DNA from: Candidatus Saccharibacteria bacterium UBA5150
GTDB lineage: Bacteria; Patescibacteriota; Saccharimonadia; Saccharimonadales; UBA4665
Length of the DNA stretch: 19,359 nt
Assembly (NCBI GenBank): GCA_002413795.1
Contig: DHXS01000014.1
Coordinates: 17,085-36,443, forward strand
Direction of reading: 5' to 3'
In this document: piece after piece, positions 15,045-19,359 of the stretch
Layout: every line of letters starts with the position of its first letter
Numbering within the stretch: position 1 is the first letter of the stretch
The notes under the pieces: generated by a model
Seen by the model: only the letters and a program-made list of their open reading frames with translations
What the model was told of the DNA's origin: nothing
Databases searched by the model: none
Translations under genes and position numbers: made by a program

Positions 15045-15506
15045 TTATTCGAGTTCGCCGAGAGCCAGGCGCGAAAAGCGGCGCACCACCACGTTTTCGC
15101 CCAGGCGGGCGGCGTGGTCTTTAACGTAGTCACCGACGGATTGGTCAGGATTCTTGACAAACGGCTGCTCCAAAAGTTCTTTAACATCTTGCGGCTCGCT
15201 GGCCGCAATGTGCATGGCGACATCCTTAACCAGCCCGGTGAAAATCTCGTTGCGGGCCACAAAGTCGGTCTCGCAGTTTACTTCCACCAGCACGCCGATG
15301 CGGCCGTCGTGATTGTAGGTGCCGATCAGGCCGGCGCGGGCTTCGCGCTCACCGCGCTTTTCGGCCTTGGTCAGGCCCTTTTTGCGCATCGCCGCCAAGG
15401 CTTTGTCAAAGTCGCCGACGGCGGCTTCTAAAGCCTTTTTAGCGTCCGTTAAACCGACCCCGGTCAGGTCTTTAAGTCGTTTTACCTGAGCGATATCAAC
15501 TGCCAT
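15045..15506 (-). CDS. tsf: Elongation factor Ts, short single-core form
   Basis: The guanine-nucleotide exchange factor for EF-Tu. The N-terminal UBA-like domain (VKRLKDLTGVGLTDAKKALEA) is followed by one core unit containing GRIGVLVEVNCETDFVARN. At 153 aa it is much shorter than E. coli EF-Ts (283 aa) and lacks the second core subdomain and the coiled coil. Short forms such as that of Thermus (about 196 aa) function as dimers, so this one may do likewise. An AAGG Shine-Dalgarno lies 7 nt before the ATG and the gap to rpsB is 2 nt, indicating co-translation with rpsB. Confidence 0.95.
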   Translation of the reverse strand: MAVDIAQVKRLKDLTGVGLTDAKKALEAAVGDFDKALAAMRKKGLTKAEKRGEREARAGLIGTYNHDGRIGVLVEVNCETDFVARNEIFTGLVKDVAMHIAASEPQDVKELLEQPFVKNPDQSVGDYVKDHAARLGENVVVRRFSRLALGELE

Positions 15507-15508
15507 AA

Positions 15509-16258
15509 CTAGACCTTAACTCTTTCAACTTTGGCCTTTTCCATGCTCGGCTCGGGCGGCGGCGCCTTAACTTTGGCCTTGCCGGCCTCGATGGCGGCCT
15601 GCACGTAATCGGTGATTAGCTGGATGGTCTTGATGGCGTCATCGTTGGCCGGAATGGGATAAGTAACCCGGCTGGGATCGGCATTGGTGTCGACCAGCGC
15701 CACCACCGGAATCTTCAATTTAAGGGCTTCGCGCAGGGCGTTATCATCGTGAACGATGTCGATGATGAAGACGGCGCCGGGGCGCTTATCCATCTCTTTA
15801 ACACCGCCATAGGTGACGTTCATTTGGTCGATTTCCTCTTGGAAGCGCTGGACCTCGAGCTTGTTATACTTGTTGGCCAGCTCGCCGGAGGCCATGCGGT
15901 TTTCCAGATCTTTAACGTGCTTGACGCGTTCGCCGATGGTGTTCCAATTGGTCATCATGCCGCCCAGCCAGCGCTCCGTAACGTACGGCATGCCGGTGGC
16001 CTCGGCCGCCTTCTTGATGATGTCCTGCGCCTGGCGCTTGGTGCCGACCAGCAATACCTGCTTGCCGGCGGCGGCCGTTTGGGTCAGAAAAGCCAGAGCT
16101 TCCTCGAGCGCCACGACGGTTTGGGCCAGATCGATAATATGAGTGCCGCCTCGTTTGCTGTGAATATAGGGCGCCATTTTGGGGTGCCAGCGCTCGGTTT
16201 TATGGCCGAAATGCGCGCCGGCCGCTAATAGTTGTTTAATGTCGACAGCAGTCGCCAT
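15509..16258 (-). CDS. rpsB: 30S ribosomal protein S2
   Basis: A 249-aa protein that binds the 30S head-body junction and is needed for S1 or mRNA docking. Diagnostic segments are LLAAGAHFGHKTERWHPKM, GGTHIIDLAQT, VLLVGTKRQAQ, YVTERWLGGMMTNW and VVALVDTNADPSRVTYPIPANDDAI. Length is normal, with a basic Pro-rich tail. AAGGAG lies 6 nt before the ATG. It heads the rpsB-tsf(-frr) operon behind a predicted leader of about 90 nt with stable structure. This is unusual in a window where most genes appear leaderless and suggests leader-mediated control. Confidence 0.98.
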   Translation of the reverse strand: MATAVDIKQLLAAGAHFGHKTERWHPKMAPYIHSKRGGTHIIDLAQTVVALEEALAFLTQTAAAGKQVLLVGTKRQAQDIIKKAAEATGMPYVTERWLGGMMTNWNTIGERVKHVKDLENRMASGELANKYNKLEVQRFQEEIDQMNVTYGGVKEMDKRPGAVFIIDIVHDDNALREALKLKIPVVALVDTNADPSRVTYPIPANDDAIKTIQLITDYVQAAIEAGKAKVKAPPPEPSMEKAKVERVKV

Positions 16259-16277
16259 AGTTATCTCCTTAATCTTC

Positions 16278-16334
16278 GATTGGGAGCCCGTTTGGTCCGC
16301 TCAAGGTGCCATACGGGAGGATCAAACCCCAACC
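16278..16334 (-). ncRNA. Structured rpsB leader RNA (candidate S2-autoregulatory element)
   Basis: On the minus-strand RNA, GGTTGGG (16334-16328) pairs with CCCAATC (16284-16278). GTTTG (16327-16323) pairs with CAAAC (16294-16290), and TCC (16321-16319) with GGA (16298-16296) after an A/C mismatch. A 5-nt bulge (GGGCT) lies on the 3' side and a 20-nt apical loop contains CCCG, which could pair with the bulge as a pseudoknot. TTAA words on both sides could extend the stem to the edge of the AAGGAG Shine-Dalgarno (16265-16270). Known S2 leaders in other bacteria also use structured, pseudoknotted RNA. Function here is inferred from position and folding by eye. Confidence 0.5.
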
Positions 16335-16355
16335 TGCTTAATAAGTTACTCAGCC

Positions 16356-16384
16356 ATTGTAACAGATAGGTTTTACTATCGCAA
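16356..16384 (-). promoter_or_regulatory. rpsB operon promoter
   Basis: -35 TTGCGA (16379-16384, 4 of 6) and -10 TACAAT (16356-16361, 5 of 6) on the minus strand are 17 nt apart. The expected start near 16349 gives a leader of about 90 nt. Confidence 0.65.
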
Positions 16385-16399
16385 CCGTTGTGATACACT
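16372..16399 (+). promoter_or_regulatory. Promoter of the SAM-riboswitch transcript
   Basis: -35 TTTACT (16372-16377) and -10 TACACT (16394-16399) are 16 nt apart, each 4 of 6. The predicted start, about 16406, lies just before the aptamer's first helix. This promoter lies within the rpsB promoter on the other strand, so the two are likely mutually exclusive at any instant. Confidence 0.4.
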
Positions 16400-16410
16400 A
16401 AGAATGTTAA

Positions 16411-16525
16411 CAATTTAGGATATAAAGAGTGCAGCGAGAGACCTAGCTCAACGACCTGCCAGCAACCAGCCCCATTTGGCATTGGTGCTCCCTCTAGCCC
16501 GGGTAACGGGAAAGATATTGCATTG
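16411..16525 (+). ncRNA. SAM-I (S-box) riboswitch aptamer
   Basis: The core has the conserved blocks of the S-adenosylmethionine riboswitch in order: AAAGAG, GCAG/CTGC (P2), a CGAGAGACCTAGCTCAACGA kink-turn and hairpin, CAGCAACC (16460-16467), P3 with ACC/GGT and GCC/GGC, GGTGCT (16484-16489), P4 CCCG/CGGG (16498-16501, 16507-16510) and the AAAGAT junction. The P2 loop CTAG (16443-16446) can pair perfectly with CTAG in J3/4 (16494-16497), the position of the SAM-I pseudoknot, by compensatory bases. P1 is weak: ATAT/ATAT plus an outer CAAT/ATTG. SAM binding should switch off the downstream gene. Confidence 0.9.
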
Positions 16526-16530
16526 GTGCG

Positions 16531-16563
16531 ATCCTTTCTCGATATACCCAGAAAGGATTTTTT
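16531..16563 (+). terminator. Riboswitch expression platform: terminator and Shine-Dalgarno hairpin
   Basis: ATCCTTTCT (16531-16539) pairs perfectly with AGAAAGGAT (16550-16558), a 9-bp stem with a 10-nt loop followed by a run of T (16558-16563), the shape of an intrinsic terminator. The 3' arm contains AAAGGA (16552-16557), the Shine-Dalgarno of the gene starting at 16565. The competing structure pairs GGGAAAG (16508-16514), from P4 and the J4/1 junction, with CTTTCTC (16534-16540): 7 bp with one G-U. That pairing would free the ribosome site and break the terminator when SAM is absent. Confidence 0.75.
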
Positions 16564-16564
16564 A

Positions 16565-17710
16565 ATGCCCGAAATTCAAGAACGACTCGCCGTACCGGAC
16601 TTTGGATCAGTCGATGAATTAACAGCCGGCCTGGAAGCCAAAGTCAGGTTTGACCCGAACTCCAACCTCTACCCCCGCGATGGTTCGCCCATTTTAGGAG
16701 CAATTGAAGCTCGGGCGGCCCACCTCGCCGGCGTTGAGGCTAATGAGGTGGTGGTTTATAACACCGGCATGGCGGCTGTGACCGAAGCTATCGACGTTGC
16801 CCTGAAGGCCAGCGGCACACCCACCCCAACTGTCGCTCTAGCCATGGAAACATACTCTCAAACCCGGCGCTACGTAAATTTTCTAACCGGAATGGGGCCA
16901 AAGTTTGTCTACTTTGACAGCGGTGATAAAGAAAGAGTCGCTGAAACCATCGATAGACATCAGCCTGACGTGATAATCACCGAAACCGTTTCAAACTACA
17001 CGGGCGTGCCGGTCCTGGATACTGATTTTATATTAGATTACGCCAGGCAGCAGGAAAAGCCGCCAATTTTGGTGCTCGATAATACCCTTCCCTTGTCAAC
17101 CGCCCAGCCATTAGGCGAAAAAATCGAAGCGGATGATAAGATCCTGGTCGTAGAAAGCGGCACCAAGTCTTATAGCCTTAACGGCGAAATAATGGGTATA
17201 GGTTACACCAAGAACGAGGAGCTCCTGCAGTACCTTAGACAGCTCCGCCGCACTCGAGGCAGCTTGCCGGGCACAGCCAGCCAGGAACTAATTAGCGATT
17301 TATTACCGGAAGACCGCGCAACCTTTGATGAACGCAACCGACGGCTATTTAAAAATACCGGGGATATAGCCATCCGACTGGCCCAAGGCGTCGACGGTAA
17401 TGAGGAATATCTGATTTCCCATCCCGTTTTACCTAATCACCCCAACCAGGAATTCTATAAACGCACCTACCCCGAAGGCGGAACACCGATCTTTTACATT
17501 ATTTCCCGTAGTCTGCATCAGAACGAAGTCACTAAGCGCCTTTGGGCTCATCCGGGCGTTCAGGAACAAGCCAGGCTGGGGCAGAGCTTTGGTTTTGATC
17601 TTACCCGGATCGTACCGGACGAATTTGTCCCGGCGGTCAGAATCGCGGGCGGCGCCGACACCGACGGCGAAGCCCTAGGCGAAGCCTTAGCCGAAGCCCT
17701 AAACTCCTAA
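16565..17710 (+). CDS. Cys/Met-metabolism PLP-dependent enzyme (cystathionine gamma-synthase/lyase family)
   Basis: A 381-aa fold-type I enzyme. Y36 and R38 (NLYPRDG) match the YxR phosphate site contributed by the partner subunit. VVYNTGMAAV is the glycine loop, ETVSNYTGVPV and DNTLP supply D172, and K201 in ESGTKSYSLNG is the PLP lysine. The late RGSLPGTASQE block replaces the usual RxxGxxxSPFDA. Members include cystathionine synthases and lyases, O-acetylhomoserine sulfhydrylase and methionine gamma-lyase. Here the motifs are divergent, so the reaction cannot be named. Control by a SAM riboswitch points to methionine, cysteine or homocysteine metabolism. The ATG at 16565 has AAAGGA 7 nt upstream; a TTG at 16523 lies inside the riboswitch and is rejected. 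Confidence 0.88.
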   Translation: MPEIQERLAVPDFGSVDELTAGLEAKVRFDPNSNLYPRDGSPILGAIEARAAHLAGVEANEVVVYNTGMAAVTEAIDVALKASGTPTPTVALAMETYSQTRRYVNFLTGMGPKFVYFDSGDKERVAETIDRHQPDVIITETVSNYTGVPVLDTDFILDYARQQEKPPILVLDNTLPLSTAQPLGEKIEADDKILVVESGTKSYSLNGEIMGIGYTKNEELLQYLRQLRRTRGSLPGTASQELISDLLPEDRATFDERNRRLFKNTGDIAIRLAQGVDGNEEYLISHPVLPNHPNQEFYKRTYPEGGTPIFYIISRSLHQNEVTKRLWAHPGVQEQARLGQSFGFDLTRIVPDEFVPAVRIAGGADTDGEALGEALAEALNS

Positions 17711-17781
17711 AGACTGGTCAGCATTTTGGCAGCTTTGGCGGCCAGCAAGCCGTCCATGTCGAAAATAGCCGCTTTTATCAT
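17707..17781 (-). pseudogene. HAD-family hydrolase remnant (24 codons)
   Basis: The minus strand reads ATG, then MIKAAIFDMDGLL, the classical motif I start of a HAD hydrolase, directly followed by AAKAAKMLTSL and TAG. A real HAD protein is about 200 residues or longer, so nearly the entire gene is missing. The tail may be the original C-terminus, which would mean an internal in-frame deletion. The stop overlaps the stop of the convergent plus-strand gene. TATCAT (17789-17794) ends 7 nt before the ATG, the same leaderless arrangement as other genes here, so the promoter may survive. A functional microprotein cannot be excluded. Confidence 0.65.
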
Positions 17782-17901
17782 AGTTTTAATGATAACAGAT
17801 CAGCCCTTTGTGTCCGGGTCTGCGCCATTAGGTACAAACTCGTTCGTTTTGGACGTATTTGTACCTATTCGCCGGCAACGAAGAGACAAAATGTCCCCCC
17901 G
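17782..17901. other. Non-coding spacer with a 10-bp inverted repeat upstream of rpmE
   Basis: TAGGTACAAA (17829-17838) and TTTGTACCTA (17858-17867) are perfect inverted repeats with a 19-nt spacer, about 35 nt upstream of the rpmE -35. No T-run follows on either strand, so a terminator is unlikely; an operator or structured element is possible. No gene is evident in the rest of the spacer. Confidence 0.6.
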
Positions 17902-17930
17902 TTGACCGCTGGTTAACAGATGTGTATAAT
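17902..17930 (+). promoter_or_regulatory. rpmE promoter (strong, near-leaderless)
   Basis: -35 TTGACC (17902-17907, 5 of 6) and -10 TATAAT (17925-17930, 6 of 6) are separated by exactly 17 nt, the best sigma-70-like promoter in the window. The -10 ends 9 nt before the ATG at 17940, so the leader should be only 2-3 nt. Confidence 0.8.
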
Positions 17931-17939
17931 GAAGTTTCT

Positions 17940-18296
17940 ATGAAAAAGAGTTTGCACCCCGACAATTACCGGCTCGTCGTGTTCGAAGATTTGAACAACG
18001 GCTTCCGTTTCCTGACGCGCTCAACCGCCGCTGCCGAGCAGTCTACCAAGTGGGACGACGGTCAGGAATACCCGCTGGTCAAAGTCCACATTACCAGCGC
18101 TTCGCACCCCTTCTTCACCGGCGAAGAACGCATTCTGGACATCGAAGGCCGGGTCGATAAGTTCAAAGCCCGGGCCGCCGCCGGCGCTGCCTCTAAGAAC
18201 AAGCGAGCCTCCGCCGCCAAAAAAGAATCTAAGCGCACCGCCGCCAAGATCGAAAAGGCCGAAGCCAAAGCCGAAAACACCACCAAGTCTAAGTAA
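17940..18296 (+). CDS. rpmE2: 50S ribosomal protein L31, type B, with a basic C-terminal tail
   Basis: The first ~85 residues match zinc-free (type B) L31: MKKSLHPDNYRLVVFEDLNNG, FRFLTRST, EYPLVKVHITSASHPFFTG and GRVDKF. No cysteines are present, so no zinc is bound. Residues about 86-118 form an extra Ala/Lys-rich tail (KNKRASAAKKESKRTAAK), longer than in most L31 proteins and likely disordered and rRNA-binding. Length is 118 aa. The ATG at 17940 is chosen because the strong promoter ends 9 nt upstream and homology starts exactly there; the frame is open from 17859 but that part precedes the promoter. No Shine-Dalgarno is present. It is followed after 10 nt by a hypothetical gene. Confidence 0.93.
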   Translation: MKKSLHPDNYRLVVFEDLNNGFRFLTRSTAAAEQSTKWDDGQEYPLVKVHITSASHPFFTGEERILDIEGRVDKFKARAAAGAASKNKRASAAKKESKRTAAKIEKAEAKAENTTKSK

Positions 18297-18306
18297 TAAC
18301 CGCGCT

Positions 18307-18597
18307 ATGAGCGAAATCATCTTAAACGAGCCGTACCAGCCGACCGATCCCGAAACCGGTGAGCTCTTGCCGGCTATCAGAACTTTTGTGGTCGAAGGCT
18401 TGGGTTACGGCATAGCGGAAGTTTTTCAAGGCGGCTATAGTACACCCGAACCTGTCAGAGTAACTCTCGTAAAGCCTTCTGGCGGCAGTGTGGAAACTGA
18501 AGAGGCGGTCTGGCTCGACGATGAAAATACATCCTTGCAAGTAGTGTGCAACGACGAGCTACTGATTGCCGCCATGAAAACCCGGCTTAACCTGTAA
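18307..18597 (+). CDS. Hypothetical 96-aa protein
   Basis: A small acidic soluble protein beginning MSEIILNEPYQPTDPETGELLPAIRTFVVEG, with no transmembrane segment, cysteine pair or known motif. The alternating hydrophobic pattern suggests a beta-rich fold, with LVKPSGGSVETEEAVWLDDE as a likely exposed loop. It lies 10 nt after rpmE on the same strand with no Shine-Dalgarno, so it may be translated by coupling. An antisense frame exists on the other strand but has no supporting signal. The family is not recognised and no function is proposed. Confidence 0.65.
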   Translation: MSEIILNEPYQPTDPETGELLPAIRTFVVEGLGYGIAEVFQGGYSTPEPVRVTLVKPSGGSVETEEAVWLDDENTSLQVVCNDELLIAAMKTRLNL

Positions 18598-18602
18598 GCC
18601 GT

Positions 18603-18627
18603 TATCATCTCGTTAACAGAGGTGATA
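18603..18627. repeat. 9-bp inverted repeat overlapping the prfA -10
   Basis: TATCATCTC (18603-18611) and GAGGTGATA (18619-18627) are inverted repeats with one G-T wobble and a GTTAACA spacer. The right arm contains the TG of the extended -10 and overlaps its first two bases. No T-run follows, so it could be an operator, or a weak hairpin ending the rpmE transcript. Confidence 0.5.
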
Positions 18628-18631
18628 TACT
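18623..18631 (+). promoter_or_regulatory. Extended -10 promoter of prfA (leaderless spacing)
   Basis: TGA-TATACT forms an extended -10 (TGn plus 5 of 6). It ends 6 nt before the prfA ATG, with no Shine-Dalgarno and a weak -35, as expected for an extended -10 promoter. Confidence 0.6.
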
Positions 18632-18637
18632 TAACGA

Positions 18638-19359
18638 ATGGACAAAAAGGAAGCCGCCCTTAGGCAGGAACTTAAAGAGCTCGAGGTCAAGCTCGAGGAC
18701 CCCGCTATTTTCAGCGATCCCGCCTACCCCAAACTGGCCAAGCGCAAGAGTCAGGTTGAAGCGCTAATTGCTCTATTTGATCAAAAAGCCCAGCTGACTA
18801 AAGCTAAGGTGGGCGCCGAAGGTCTTAAAGACAGTACCGATGCCGAGATGCAGCAGATGGCAGAAACCGAACTGGCCGAGCTGGAATCTAAAATTGCTAC
18901 CAACGAAGCGGAGCTACTAAAAGTTCTGACGCCGCGGGATCCCAATAATGATCGCGATGTCATCATGGAAATCCGGGCCGCGGCCGGCGGCGACGAATCC
19001 AGCCTGTTCGCCGGCGAACTCTACCGCATGTACTCCCGCTGGGCCGAAGATCACGGCTACAAAACTGAGTTAATTAGCGAATCGCCCAACGAGGTCGGCG
19101 GCTTCAAGGAAATTACTTTTGCTATCAGGGGTGACGAGGCCTACAAAAACCTGAAATTCGAGGCCGGTGTGCACCGCGTACAGCGCGTGCCGGTGACCGA
19201 GAGCCAGGGCCGCGTCCATACCTCCACCGCCACCGTGGCCGTCCTGCCCGAAGCTGAGGAAACCGACATCGAAATCGACCCGGGCGACCTGCGCATCGAC
19301 GTTTTTCGCAGCGGCGGCCACGGCGGCCAATCGGTTAACACGACCGACTCGGCGGTGCG
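18638..19359 (+). CDS. prfA: Peptide chain release factor 1, N-terminal 240 residues (runs off the right edge)
   Basis: A class I release factor that reads UAA and UAG and triggers peptide release. Domain 1 is a helical bundle (about residues 1-100). The stop-codon recognition tripeptide is PVT (185-187), the PxT type of RF1 rather than the SPF of RF2. The catalytic GGQ (229-231, in SGGHGGQSVNTTDSAV) is just inside the window. The C-terminal third is cut off. A leaderless start is predicted from an extended -10 ending 6 nt before the ATG. UGA stops elsewhere in the window imply that an RF2 exists too. Confidence 0.97.
   Translation, partial: MDKKEAALRQELKELEVKLEDPAIFSDPAYPKLAKRKSQVEALIALFDQKAQLTKAKVGAEGLKDSTDAEMQQMAETELAELESKIATNEAELLKVLTPRDPNNDRDVIMEIRAAAGGDESSLFAGELYRMYSRWAEDHGYKTELISESPNEVGGFKEITFAIRGDEAYKNLKFEAGVHRVQRVPVTESQGRVHTSTATVAVLPEAEETDIEIDPGDLRIDVFRSGGHGGQSVNTTDSAV

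Noticed and set aside
16523..16564. TTG start giving a 14-residue extension of the PLP enzyme
   Set aside because: It lies at the 3' end of the aptamer and the extension is encoded by the terminator hairpin; the ATG at 16565 has a Shine-Dalgarno.
17859..17939. 27-residue upstream extension of L31
   Set aside because: It precedes the strong promoter, and the L31 homology begins exactly at the ATG at 17940.
1..19359. tRNA genes, rRNA, insertion sequences or CRISPR arrays
   Set aside because: The intergenic gaps were read for cloverleaf arms, terminal inverted repeats with transposase fragments and spaced direct repeats; none was found. Nearly all of the window is occupied by identified genes.

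Overview
The window looks like a chromosomal stretch of a small-genome bacterium of the Candidate Phyla Radiation (Patescibacteria), most likely a Saccharibacteria relative. This is inferred from gene content, not from a marker phylogeny. The pointers are a class I lysyl-tRNA synthetase, a prolyl-tRNA synthetase without its editing insertion, a single-core EF-Ts, very tight gene packing, and an L,D-transpeptidase that implies a peptidoglycan wall. UGA is used as a stop (hpf, msrA), so nothing points to the recoded Gracilibacteria/Absconditabacteria lineages. Most genes are GC-rich and use GC-ending codons.

Layout. Bases 1-4294 (minus strand) hold the N-terminal 543 codons of secA, hpf, serS and a Cas4/RecB-like PD-(D/E)XK nuclease. 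Bases 4315-5722 (minus) hold a HAD phosphatase coupled to msrA, plus a small membrane protein. At 5863-6390 (plus) is a four-helix membrane protein. Bases 6401-13314 (minus) hold a zincin-like peptidase, a group IV PLP decarboxylase, class I lysS, greA, a short proS, a CPBP-family membrane protease and rseP. At 13387-14466 (plus) is a YkuD L,D-transpeptidase whose stop codon overlaps that of the convergent frr. Then come frr, tsf and rpsB (minus, 14463-16258). A divergent regulatory region follows: a structured rpsB leader on the minus strand and, on the plus strand, a SAM-I riboswitch controlling a Cys/Met-metabolism PLP enzyme (16565-17710). The right end carries a 24-codon HAD remnant, rpmE (type B L31), a 96-aa unknown gene and the first 240 codons of prfA.

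Functionally this is mostly a translation neighbourhood: S2, EF-Ts, RRF, RF1, L31, GreA, HPF and three tRNA synthetases. It also has protein export (SecA), membrane proteolysis (RseP, CPBP) and wall cross-linking. The two metabolic genes, the PLP decarboxylase and the riboswitch-controlled PLP enzyme, stand out from the housekeeping background.

The most interesting signals are regulatory. (1) A near-consensus -10 box lies 6-9 nt upstream of the start codon in many genes with no Shine-Dalgarno, which predicts widespread leaderless transcripts. Genes with Shine-Dalgarno sequences have -10 boxes 26 nt or more upstream or are operon-internal. (2) The SAM-I aptamer has a covarying pseudoknot and a compact expression platform in which one hairpin is both a terminator and a Shine-Dalgarno sequestering stem. 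(3) A roughly 90-nt structured rpsB leader is a candidate autoregulatory element. (4) A HAD gene has been reduced to its first and probably last few codons behind an intact -10. No tRNA, rRNA, insertion sequence or CRISPR array was seen.
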